Part shown: one piece after another, positions 1-7,914 of the stretch | Layout of the letters: every line of letters begins with the position of its first letter | How positions within the stretch are numbered: the stretch's first letter is position 1 | Source of the DNA: Hemicentrotus pulcherrimus | Taxonomy: Eukaryota; Echinodermata; Echinoidea; Camarodonta; Strongylocentrotidae | Length of the DNA stretch: 11,560 nucleotides | NCBI GenBank assembly: GCA_003118195.1 | Contig: BEXV01001392.1 | Coordinates: 100,406-111,965 of the forward strand | Direction: 5' to 3' | Made by a program: the position numbers and the translations under genes | Notes under the pieces: generated by a model | Told to the model about the DNA's origin: nothing | What the model saw: only the letters and a program-made list of their open reading frames with translations | Database searches by the model: none

Positions 1-13
1 GGGGGGGGGGGGG
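1..13. repeat. Poly-G run at window start
   Basis: Thirteen consecutive G open the window. This may be a genuine homopolymer or an assembly or sequencing edge. Nothing else can be said from one side only. Confidence 0.9.
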
Positions 14-1208
14 TTCAAATGTGTTGGAAAACATTGTTTGCTGGATGATAGTCTATGTTCTATACTTTCTAGGAGGCGGCTTTACACATTTATCACCGTG
101 TTGTACCATGCCAATAATCCATCGTGGGAAGAACCGGGTCTGAAGGCGAAGACTTATGAGGTAGCAAGTGGAGTGCACTTTTACGTCCTAACGGATTGTC
201 GAGAATACGCGGAGAGAAATCTCGGCTTTTCTCTCGTCGCGTTGAAAAGGTCATTTTGTTCGAAAGTAGCAACTTCAAACGATTGGGAGAGATAGATAAA
301 TAGATAGAACAAACGAGTAAAGGAGAGAGGAAGGGGAGAGGAAGGCCAGGAATGAGTGATTAAATTAAAGAGTGACAGGGCCGCCAGCTCTTAGGTGTTA
401 ATTTCACCACTAATGAGCAACTACAATCTTTATAATGCGTTGTTTTGCATCAACATAACTAGAATGCATGGCTACTTTCACTTTAATAAGTGAATTTTAC
501 CGAAATATCACAGGTTAGCTGCTTTAATTTAAACTTAATGTCGACTTTGCTTTATAAAAAGAATAGGAAAGTGGAAATCCGCCATCCTATTTCCAATTTC
601 TACTTTAATATCGTGAAATCTCGAGGAAGAGGTGGACATTATCTAATGATATGTTTACAGGGCGACACATTTTTCCGTCCATCTAAAGACAAAGCAATTA
701 CTAATTTCACCCGTGTCGCTCATTAACAAGCAGTAATAGCTAAGAGCTGCCCCTCAGCGGAAACACATCGCCGGTTCGTGCTTTCTGTCCATTGCCTTCT
801 TTTCCATACACAAAAATACAACGCCTTTCTGTTTTAACCTCGAGTTAAATGTTGAGGCCACCCTCCACCTGACATTAACCTTCATATCACGTGACATGCA
901 TCAAACCCTTTGGCGCTAAAAAGCGATACGACGAGTGTGTCCTGAATAATGTTTTTGTTACCGGGGGTTACATGAGTTAATCACAGGGCGTCGTAACTAC
1001 GCAGATCACGGAGACGCATTATATTGTCCGTGACAAATGATGGTTTCCTTTTATGATGCTCGGATGTGTCTATGATTATGAAGGTCTACATTTATGTGCC
1101 TGTAAAGTGTATTCATACTTAAAGTAATTTCTATTTTAGGATAACCTTTCTCTGACGCCCCGTTTACGTGAAATCTTTCATTATAATGATTTTCATCGTC
1201 ATTTTCAC
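14..1208. other. Non-coding stretch, no gene recognised
   Basis: Short open frames occur (for example 38-295 and 490-726 on +), but none shows a recognisable domain, start context or splice partner. A purine tract of about 35 bp lies near 315-350. A small hairpin of GAGAGAAA/TTTTCTCTC type lies near 213-236, and a TCACGTGA E-box palindrome near 887-894. No repeat family was recognised. Confidence 0.5.
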
Positions 1209-1290
1209 TATTATTATTATTATTGTTATTATTATTATTATTCAGCCTCATCATCACTATAATCACTATAATAGTGTTGTTGTTGTTGTT
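1209..1290. repeat. Compound trinucleotide microsatellite (TAT)n / (GTT)n
   Basis: (TAT)n with one G interruption fills 1209-1242. CACTATAAT is then doubled at about 1255-1272, overlapping a perfect 13-nt palindrome CACTATAATAGTG (1264-1276), and (GTT)5 follows at 1276-1290. The poly-Asn and poly-Ile/Val open frames across it on both strands are products of the repeat, not genes. Confidence 0.9.
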
Positions 1291-2404
1291 TCATTGTGGG
1301 GAAAGGGGGTAGAAATGAAGTTTGTAGGATCAAATTTTGCGTCTAAAATAATGTTGGTATCTCATTTCTCATCTTCCTTTTGTCTATTGTGCATGTACTT
1401 TTCATGGGGGTGGAGGGATTTCGCGAATCAAAACATGTAGGCCGCTAAAACATTACTTCCAAACATCGATGGATAAAGACTCGATATATACCCTGTCTCT
1501 TCATACAAACCTTCTGGCAGCCATACTTCAACGTTTTGTGCTCCCAATCTGTGTAAATAATGATAGCAATGTATTTTATTATAGTGGACGTCAATATGAC
1601 TTTCCTTAGTACCCATAGGTGCATAGAAGCCAATCGGTTCATGGGATTTAGATGCGTGTCTCAGCCGCCGAAATCGGGTCTAACAAAAGCAAATAAGGGG
1701 ATCTCCACCGGCTCGGCATGCAGCGACGAAGCGGTGCCCTTATTTCTATTTTCTTCCGTTATCGTCATCCAAGAAGAGTACGGAAAATCTCTCTTGTCTT
1801 TCAAGATCTTGGAGGGTCTGGCTGTAGAGTAAATTGGAAAGGGTAGACTGACAAGTCGCTGTGGATGATGGAACGGGAGAGGGGAGAGAAAACATTCGAA
1901 TGCACTTTGAGGGAAAAGGAGAAACAAGAAGGGGAGGCTCGTTATGTTACAACGGATGTTTCTTCAGAGCCTTTCGGGGGCACTTACATTTCTAGAGTAT
2001 TGTCAGGCTCGGAACTCCGAACCAAAATGGAGTTCATTTTGAAGTACGAAAATGTTAGGAGTTTTAAACCCTTTATTTCATTTTCGGAATTACGAACGTT
2101 CTGAATAAGGAGCCATCGTTATTAAAAGGGGACCATCAGAAATGACAACTCTATATCATTTTGGGCACGTTAATTCCATTGATACAGGAAAACAAAAATG
2201 AATTTTGAATCTGAATTTGAATCTAAAACCTTTGATGGCATATTTATGTACGTCATGTTAGCAGATACACAACCTTGCCTTCGTATGGCGTACATCGAGA
2301 ATAACAGACTCCTAAAGCAAAAAAAAAATTTAAAAAAATAGTGATAATAACATAGCATGCGCATAAATGGTCGTTATTATATTTGCTTACATTTAATGAT
2401 AAAC
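1291..2404. other. Non-coding stretch, no gene recognised
   Basis: Apart from the small inverted repeat at 1691-1745, there is a purine-rich patch at about 1866-1940 and a short tandem of GAATCTGAATTTGAATCT type near 2206-2225. Open frames on both strands (1560-1832 +, 1661-1927 -, 1865-2104 +) have no recognisable domain and overlap each other. Confidence 0.45.
1691..1745. repeat. Small inverted repeat / hairpin
   Basis: AAATAAGGG at 1691-1699 is perfectly complementary to CCCTTATTT at 1737-1745. CCACCG (1705-1710) and CGGTG (1732-1736) extend the stem after a bulge on the left. It is too short to call an element; it could simply be a local RNA or DNA hairpin. Confidence 0.5.
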
Positions 2405-2700
2405 AAACAAAGCCTCACAGCGGCCCTGCTTGGATGTAGCGCAATTTCTCCTCTGCAAGCAGACGATCAAAGTGACACGAAATTGTGCTCCAAAGAGTCT
2501 TAATCCCCATAGGGCGTATGGATTACGCGTTGCCTGGCAACGAACCGACGAGATACCCATAGAAAGGCACCGTACGGCCGGTATTATTTACAAATTGATG
2601 CAGCACGGCAGCTATTTGGCAGGAACTGAATTCTGCGGGCACACAATCATGGCGGAAAGAGACAAAATTCTATCCGAGGTGCATGTCAATTGATGTCACC
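2405..2700. other. Less AT-rich island, candidate conserved non-coding or regulatory block
   Basis: Base composition shifts visibly toward GC relative to both flanks. The block stays open in one + frame (2430-2693, 87 codons) with no recognised domain. It contains the X-box at 2529-2541 and an ATCATGGCGGAAAG motif near 2648 that resembles a YY1 or initiator-type site. It could be an enhancer, a promoter or an unrecognised exon; I cannot tell which from the sequence. Confidence 0.35.
2529..2541. promoter_or_regulatory. Perfect X-box (RFX transcription-factor site)
   Basis: The site GTTGCCTGGCAAC is two perfect inverted half-sites, GTTGCC and GGCAAC, separated by one T. It fits the RFX-family X-box consensus GTNRCC-N(0-3)-RGYAAC exactly, and the outer bases extend the palindrome to 15 nt. 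RFX factors drive ciliary and other genes across animals. Function here is inference, since no adjacent transcript start is visible. Confidence 0.6.
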
Positions 2701-3082
2701 GGGAAATATATTCAGAAAAGTCATTGCATTATTCATTTTTGGGGGGTCCAGAAGATCATTTGATAATTTCCGCTCTTCTTTAATGAACAGGAACTGAACA
2801 ATAAAATATGAATTTAGAGCAATGGGGAATGTTTCACATTTCCTCAATTATAGAAAATATTAATGGCCTAAATGTTGAAGTGCATTTATACAGCACAAAA
2901 AGGAAGCTAGGAATACTCGCAGGGAATCATAATGATAACAGTTGAATATTGTTTGGTCCCGGTAATTACTTTTGGGCCTTTAGCTCAACACAAAATGTAA
3001 AAGACACATTGATGATGAGGCGTTATGCCATGACGTTGGACTGCGTCAGCAACCTGCATAAACTTTAATGCGCCGTATGAGG
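2701..3082. other. Non-coding stretch, no gene recognised
   Basis: The sequence is AT-rich with no open frame of note. A TGACG-TTGGAC-TGCGTCA mini-hairpin near 3032-3048 shares the TGACG/CGTCA theme of the hairpin element that follows. Confidence 0.5.
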
Positions 3083-3203
3083 CAAACCTAGGTTTATGTG
3101 CGTCATAATGACGCGTTTTGACGCGTTTCAGACCAAAATTTGTCTGAACAAGGGTCTAAATCGCATCGAAACGCATCATATGACGCACATAAACCTAGGT
3201 TTG
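3083..3203. mobile_element. Foldback / MITE-like hairpin element
   Basis: Arms of about 52 nt face each other. The outer 24 nt, from CAAACCTAGGTTTATGTG (3083) through GCGTCAT, match perfectly in reverse complement at 3180-3203. The inner part (ATGACGCGTTTTGACGCG versus CGCATCGAAACGCATCAT) matches with several mismatches, leaving a loop of about 18 nt (3135-3152). TTAATGC lies on both sides (3066-3072 and 3218-3224) as a weak candidate target-site duplication, which would make the inserted unit about 145 bp. There is no coding capacity. It could also be a structured RNA gene. Confidence 0.65.
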
Positions 3204-3536
3204 TAGACAAACTACCTTAATGCATTCGGGCCATGTAAAATGTAATTTAAGATGTGAATGCAAAAGCGAATGCACATGAACAGCGCAATTCAAAATTCCG
3301 TCGCATTCTGGCACATACACTTAATTGGCTTGATTTGCGCAGGTAAATTACGCAATTAAAATGGCGCCCTGTGTGTGTTAAGCATCGTGATAATAATGAA
3401 GTTTGACCGTCAGATATAATTAACGAAATCATAATTACACACGTTGGTTACAGCTGTCGTTATACGAACTTGTCACAAGAACACACGTAATGCTGGTGGG
3501 GTCACTCAATGTGACTGTCTTCCGGACTGCATCGCG

Positions 3537-3850
3537 AAAAAAGGGGTAAATTTCAAGCAAAGTCCGCGGACAAAATATTCCACGAAATAAGTAAAACAGG
3601 GGTGCACATGTGTCCTCGAAATTGATAAATAGGGGTCAGGAAAAGAGAAAAGAGAAAACTGTGAAGAAAAATTATAGGAGCCGAGTCTTGTCCTTGAAAT
3701 GTGGTAAAATAGGGGTAAATTTGCGAAAGTGTCCTAACAATCTTATAAATAGGGGTATTCCAAAGGACGATTTTGTCCTTGTTTTGACGTACAAAAGGGG
3801 GTTAAATTTCATAAAATGTTCTTGAAATTGACCTGAAAGGGGGGTGATTT
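3537..3850. repeat. Degenerate minisatellite, about 40-45 bp period
   Basis: A core of type AAATAGGGGTAAATTT recurs with GGGGT at 3543, 3599, 3632, 3712, 3752, 3797 and 3841. It alternates with TGTCCTTGAAAT-like cores at 3611, 3689, 3730, 3774 and 3818. Spacing varies (33-56, and 80 where one copy is lost), so the array is old. It produces the spurious 3610-3825 open frame. Confidence 0.7.
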
Positions 3851-4285
3851 GCATTTGTGGTAACGGTCATACGTGTCACCCTTTGTGGGGGAGTGACCCT
3901 ACCGGGGCTACCGTCACAAAGGTTCGTACAAACGGTAATTTCGTGCGAATCTCCCTGTTTTCCATTGTCTTCCCGAATTTCCATTGTCTGAAAGTCGTTC
4001 GTACGTCGTTCGTAGCACTTCGTAATGGCATTTGTGTCCGAGGCTTCAACTAAAACATACACGGCAGTAACGGCAATAGGGAACCAAATTGCCGTCGTGA
4101 AAGTCATGAAAAATGCAGCCCAGGCATCGATATGCACATTTCGAAGGAGGAAGCAAGATTGTTTGTTCCGTTTGTGGAATCTTGAGGGAGATCAACGAGT
4201 CATCGAAGACGTGAATGCTGGAGATCGTTTTCACAAGGATATTGTAGAATTAGACGTCCTTGAGGCACACGCAGAGGGGCTTTGA
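3802..4285. other. Overlapping open frames on both strands, product unrecognised
   Basis: The + frame 4025-4285 (86 codons from ATG, preceded in frame by TAG at 4013) is acidic toward its end, with LEGDQRVIEDVNAGDRFHKD. The - frame 3802-4137 holds a hydrophobic stretch, AAFFMTFTTAIWFPIAVTAV. It extends upstream toward about 4285 with only two TGA codons, at 4194-4192 and 4233-4231. Base composition is more balanced than the flanks. Neither strand gives a family I recognise. It could be eroded coding sequence of a mobile element, with one strand a shadow of the other, or chance. A short hairpin (CCTTTGTG 3880-3887 with CACAAAGG 3915-3922) sits at its left. Confidence 0.25.
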
Positions 4286-4817
4286 GAATTCCAAAAAGCT
4301 TCGAACTTTGGAAGGTAACGATGAGTATTAGTTAGTGATGACGATGATTATGAGGGACACGGTGGAAATTTAACTGTTAATTTTGCAGTTCGGTGGGGGA
4401 GGGGATGGGGGGCTATAGCGTTGGCTCCTTTTCTGCTCAATTTGTTTTCGTATATTCCAAATCATACATTTTTGACAAAAAAAACAACAAAAAAAAACAC
4501 ACACAAAGATTTTGCCATTTGGGTATATCATTTTTTGCTTACTTAATCCAAAACTTTAAATTAGGTCTTTATCAAAGCATATCAATGTTAGATGTCCAAT
4601 AACAATGAATTAGTGTTATGTTTTAATCCATTTACTGTGATTTCCATAATGAGAAGTGTGCATTTCTCTGGAAGTTTGCCAAATTATATATTTCACATGT
4701 CTATGTGTTATTATTGCATTTGAATCAGGTAATTGTTATGACATCTCACGCTGCGATGTCTAGCAAGGTTAAATGTAATACTCAACTCCCTATGGATAGC
4801 TTATGATATTCAAATCA
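4286..4817. other. Non-coding AT-rich stretch
   Basis: A G-rich patch near 4393-4411 (GGGGGAGGGGATGGGGGG) has three long G runs. A/C-rich simple sequence follows near 4478-4505. No gene was recognised. Confidence 0.5.
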
Positions 4818-4968
4818 AATCGGATCGCATTAGTGATCCGACATTTGCTCCCGCGGCAGTTGCTCCAAGCTTCATTTCGTCAGGAGTATATGGCTAGGGT
4901 TCCAATCGGGGGAAGGTTAGGCTTTCATGAGCCCGGCGGACACTCCATGATCAGAATGCGATCCGATT
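4818..4968. mobile_element. Inverted-repeat element, MITE-like, 151 bp
   Basis: Perfect 14-bp terminal inverted repeats AATCGGATCGCATT (4818-4831) and AATGCGATCCGATT (4955-4968) bound a GC-richer core. The left end also folds on itself, CGGATC with GATCCG (4821-4840). TGATC follows closely inside both ends in inverted orientation, so complementarity extends patchily inward. There is no coding capacity. A target-site duplication is not clear. Confidence 0.6.
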
Positions 4969-5078
4969 CTTGAAGAAATGGCAATTTTTATTAGTAATGG
5001 AAAACAAAAACGAACGTTTTGATGATTTTTATTATACATAATGAGAAGAATACTTACCACCAGAAACTTGGTGCCTTT

Positions 5079-5195
5079 TAGCTTTCTAGTCGGAATAAAT
5101 ACCGAATCGGCTTCAAGTCGTAGACGATCGTACTACTGGTCTGATGTCATTACGATTCGAAGCCGATTTAGCGTTTACTTCTTTTCAAGAAAGCT
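5079..5195. mobile_element. Imperfect hairpin element
   Basis: The core arms AATCGGCTTCAAGTCGTA (5105-5122) and TACGATTCGAAGCCGATT (5151-5168) pair with two mismatches over a 28-nt loop. Pairing continues outward, with interruptions, to AGCTTTCTAG on the left and a matching AAGAAAGCTT on the right. It is small and non-coding, perhaps a MITE relic. The short motif AATCGG near its arm is shared with the 4818-4968 element, but I see no wider similarity. Confidence 0.5.
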
Positions 5196-5345
5196 TGAAA
5201 TCCACTAAAATTTAGATTTCATGAATCACGTGGCTAATTAGATCATCGATCATTAAGATTTGAAATTCTTGAATGTTCGTATATAATACTGTTATAGATT
5301 CGTTTAATATTGGAACGCAGTCAGAACGTGTAGTGTGCACTAATA

Positions 5346-5370
5346 GTGTGTGTGTGTGTGTGTGTGTGTG
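5346..5370. repeat. (GT)n microsatellite
   Basis: About twelve uninterrupted GT units. Confidence 0.95.
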
Positions 5371-5705
5371 ATTGGATTGTTACAGACGTGTATCAATTAG
5401 TCATGATTATTTACGTCTGGGGACCAAATTTTAACTTCACCATCCGAAAGACGTGACTCAGTTCCGAACCGGTCCGCCGGAGTTAGTTTGAAGGTGAAAT
5501 CAGAGAGTTGACCAAGTTAACATGCCGATAGACCCACTATTGGAATTGGGCTTAGTTCTAGAGTTGAGGATAGGAATTCGGAAAGTGTGAATTAAGTGTC
5601 GTGCAACCGCGTCGGAATCGCGGGGAAATCCCCACGCGACAGATAACCCTGGAAAGGTATATGTACTCGAAAGCTAGGTGATAAACATTGATGATATGTC
5701 ATTTC
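5371..5705. other. Non-coding stretch with short palindromes
   Basis: TTCACC (about 5435) pairs with GGTGAA (about 5491). A GC-rich near-palindrome, CGCGGGGAAATCCCCACGCG, lies near 5619-5638. No gene or larger element was recognised. Confidence 0.45.
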
Positions 5706-6100
5706 ATGATGACCTCTTTATAATGTTTGTTGAGGGGGGAAGAAGATCTTAGTGGGACCACCGCAACCGCATGCATAATGCTCGGGGAACATTTCCATTG
5801 GGTACAGAGCTTGGGTGCGCGCTGGATGAGCGCAGGTGGTTTGAGGGGAAAATATTACAGAAGATAAATAAAAGCAAGCAAGATCGCATAGAGGAGGGGT
5901 GGGGGAGGGGAGAAGTGTAAGAAGATGCTGCCAATTTATGATGACCTATTTGAGAGTGATGTGTTTGTTGTGGAGTAGATCTTAGGGGGATCATCGCAAC
6001 CACGTGCATAATGCTTGGGGACTATCGGGTTCAGAGCTTAGGTGCCCTCTGGATTAGCGCAGGTGGTATAAAGGTAAAATGTTGCAGAAGATGAAGAAGA
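5706..6100 (+). repeat. Pair of direct repeats, about 165 bp each
   Basis: Unit 1 (about 5706-5870) and unit 2 (about 5938-6100) share, in order, ATGATGACCT, a TGTTTGTTG stretch, AGATCTTAG-GGG, GCATAATGCT-GGGGA, CAGAGCTT-GGTGC, GCTGGAT/CTGGATTAGCGCAGGTGGT and CAGAAGAT. Offsets drift from 232 to 233 to 227, so small indels have accumulated. A G-rich purine patch (5890-5914) lies between the units. The second unit ends about 30 bp before the LINE fragment. This may be a tandem 5' UTR or promoter monomer pair of a retroelement, or a short local duplication. There is no credible coding. Confidence 0.7.
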
Positions 6101-6129
6101 ATATGAGGAATATCATTTAGGAAAAACCA

Positions 6130-6753
6130 GCAATTATCACTTTGATTAGAAAAGAAGGAAAGGATGAACGGTACCTGGAAATTGAAGACCAATATCACTG
6201 GTCAATGCTCATATTAACATCGCATCGAAAGTTTTTGCTTCCCGAGTAGGTAAAATTCATGTCAGACAGGTTTCATAAAAAGTCGTTACATATGTGAATC
6301 AATTCGAACCATTTAAGATACTATGTTCTATACAAAACAAAATGACATTCGAGGTCTTCTTTTATTCTTAGACAATCAAAAGACATTTCATTCGCTGGAG
6401 TGGTATTTTATTTTCAATATTCTTGAAAAATTGGTTTGGCCAGAAGTGTATTCAGTCATTTTACACAAATATTTGCAGTTGTATTTGTAGCAATGGAAAT
6501 TTGTCAGGATATTTTGAATTACAAAGAGGTGTCCGACAGGGAGACCCCTCGTCGCCTTATTTATTTATACTCTGTATTGAATCAATTGCATGTGAGATCA
6601 GACAAATAGATGATATCAAAGGTATACTTGTAAGTGATTATGATTAAATTGACTCTTTATGACACGAAATTGATTTTAGCGGACAAAATGCCAGCAGACG
6701 TGGCCTTGTCAGTTATTAATGAGTTTTCTTCCTTTTCTGGTTTAAATCAGTAA
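6130..6753 (+). pseudogene. Decayed LINE (non-LTR retrotransposon) reverse-transcriptase fragment
   Basis: This is the central part of a LINE ORF2 reverse transcriptase, the enzyme that copies element RNA at the target site. The reading is broken into five frame segments. 6130-6180 reads AIITLIRKEGKDERYLE. 6183-6270 carries a TGA, then RPISLVN and IASKVFASR. 6263-6440 has QTGFIKSRYICESIRT, an in-frame TAA at 6314, then LLLFLDNQKTFHSLEW. 6423-6647 gives the diagnostic FELQRGVRQGDPSSPYLF and DDIKGI. 6643-6753 resumes one frame over with KLTLY-DTKLILAD and FSSFSGL. These are the ordered fingers/palm motifs of RVT_1, closest in style to L1/Tx1-like elements. The catalytic YADD-type box is reduced to Y-D-T at 6658-6666, apparently through a two-codon loss, and the Asp of the earlier F-D motif is His. 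No endonuclease domain, 5' end or 3' end is visible, so the copy is a dead, truncated fragment. The clade assignment is tentative. Confidence 0.9.
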
Positions 6754-6850
6754 CATAATATATTCAACAAAATACTCTTACAGATATTTAACCAAAAAAG
6801 GTTGACATTATTATTTAGTATAGACGCACATAAATTAATAGATGATCAGA

Positions 6851-7310
6851 TTGAGGGAGGGAGGGAGAAAAAGGTAGGAGTCAGAGAGAAGGTGGAGAGA
6901 GAAAGAGGAAGACGTTGAAAGGGAGAGAGGAAGATGGAAGATAGAGAAAGAGATTGGGAGTTTGAGAAAGATAGAGAGAGGGGAGAGACAGAGGAAGATT
7001 TAGAAAGAGGGACAAAGAGAGGGAGAGAGAGAAAGGGAAAAAGAAAAGCTTGAATATGAGTAATGGTACGGTACGTGAGAGAAGAATATCTCAAGCAACG
7101 ATATGATAGCAAGAGTAAAGGAGGACTGTTGAAATGAAATAAGGAAAATGGGAAAAAAGAAAATAAAAAGAAAAGAAGGAAAAACTAGTATTAAAAGAAA
7201 AAAATTCACGAAGGAAAAACTATGGCAGAAAGACGAATTAGAGCGAATAAATAAGGAACAGAGGGAAAGAAAAGGGACAGTGGGGACGAAGCAGGATGGT
7301 ACAATGAGGA
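6851..7310. repeat. Purine-rich (GA-rich) low-complexity tract
   Basis: For about 460 bp the + strand is overwhelmingly A and G, with (GGGA)n, GAGAGA and AGAAAGAG runs first and an A-richer purine stretch from about 7140. Open frames here on either strand (6846-7112 -, 7000-7209 -, 7148-7480 +) are composition artefacts: Ser/Leu/Phe-rich on one side, Lys/Arg/Glu-rich on the other. Mirror-like stretches could adopt triplex structure. Confidence 0.85.
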
Positions 7311-7677
7311 GAAAGATATATTACTTTATGAATGTGTGTTATCATGACATTATTGAATATTGCATCGAACATTGTATAATATTCAGTGTTGTAAATAAAC
7401 ACGTGTCTATGTTTGCATTACGATTTTTAAATCAAATGTACATGTACGTACCAATGTATGCAGGAGCTATGATATCCTGAATATCTTTGAATGCAAATGG
7501 CATATCTGGATCAGTTTCAGATGTATTTCTACTTCTTACGGTTTGTGCTTTAGTACCACAAACTAAAATACAGCATCAGTACCTATTTGTCCACGCGTTT
7601 GAAGAATATAGTGAGTAAGAAAAGAATGCCTAAAATATCATACTATTTTCAAAATTTGTTTTCCTTCTAAATCTTCG
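7311..7677. other. Non-coding AT-rich stretch before the receptor exon
   Basis: No domain, splice-bounded exon or repeat was recognised here. It presumably lies in the upstream intron of the receptor gene. Confidence 0.5.
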
Positions 7678-7851
7678 TTCAGATATGACGCCGCAAAACC
7701 GCAACATTTTTTTGTGCAACGGGAACAAGTATTTTATATGCATGTAACACTGAGCTCCGTGGATACGCGCATTATCCTTTACTGCGCGCAGCGATCATTC
7801 ATTCACACATAAAATAAATTTGTTGCGGCGGTTTACGGCGTAACACCTGAA
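7678..7851. mobile_element. Inverted-repeat element, MITE-like, 174 bp, beside the receptor exon
   Basis: The left arm 7678-7706 (TTCAGATATGACGCCG then CAAAACCGCAACA) is the reverse complement, with a few substitutions and a CCG indel, of the right arm 7821-7851 (TGTTGCGGCGG then TTTACGGCGTAACACCTGAA). About 114 bp lie between the arms. It has no coding capacity. The right arm ends 63 bp before the 45-bp exon, just upstream of its pyrimidine tract, so in the pre-mRNA it could form a stable hairpin near the acceptor. Confidence 0.65.
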
Positions 7852-7914
7852 GGAGCCTCACACTCAACCTTTTACCGCTTTGTAATTTTCCCATTTCTAT
7901 TTTCTCTTCAACAG

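Noticed and set aside
1051..1440. Poly-Asn (minus) and poly-Ile/Val (plus) open frames
   Set aside because: They are translations of the (TAT)n and (GTT)n microsatellite.
3610..3825. 71-codon open frame
   Set aside because: It lies within the minisatellite and its repeats generate the frame.
4393..4411. G-quadruplex candidate GGGGGAGGGGATGGGGGG
   Set aside because: Only three G runs of three or more are present; a fourth would need a two-G run, so the case is weak. The similar patch at 5890-5914 fails the same way.
4890..4915. GGGTTCCAATC resembling a tRNA B box
   Set aside because: There is no A box or cloverleaf around it; it lies inside the inverted-repeat element.
5749..6009. 86-codon minus-strand open frame
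   Set aside because: It crosses the two direct repeats and the G-rich spacer; no domain is seen and the frame is not kept in the second repeat.
6846..7209. Two Ser/Leu/Phe-rich minus-strand open frames
   Set aside because: They are complements of the GA-rich tract and composition artefacts.
7148..7480. 110-codon Lys/Arg/Glu-rich open frame
   Set aside because: It arises from the purine-rich tract; the remainder is AT-rich with no domain.
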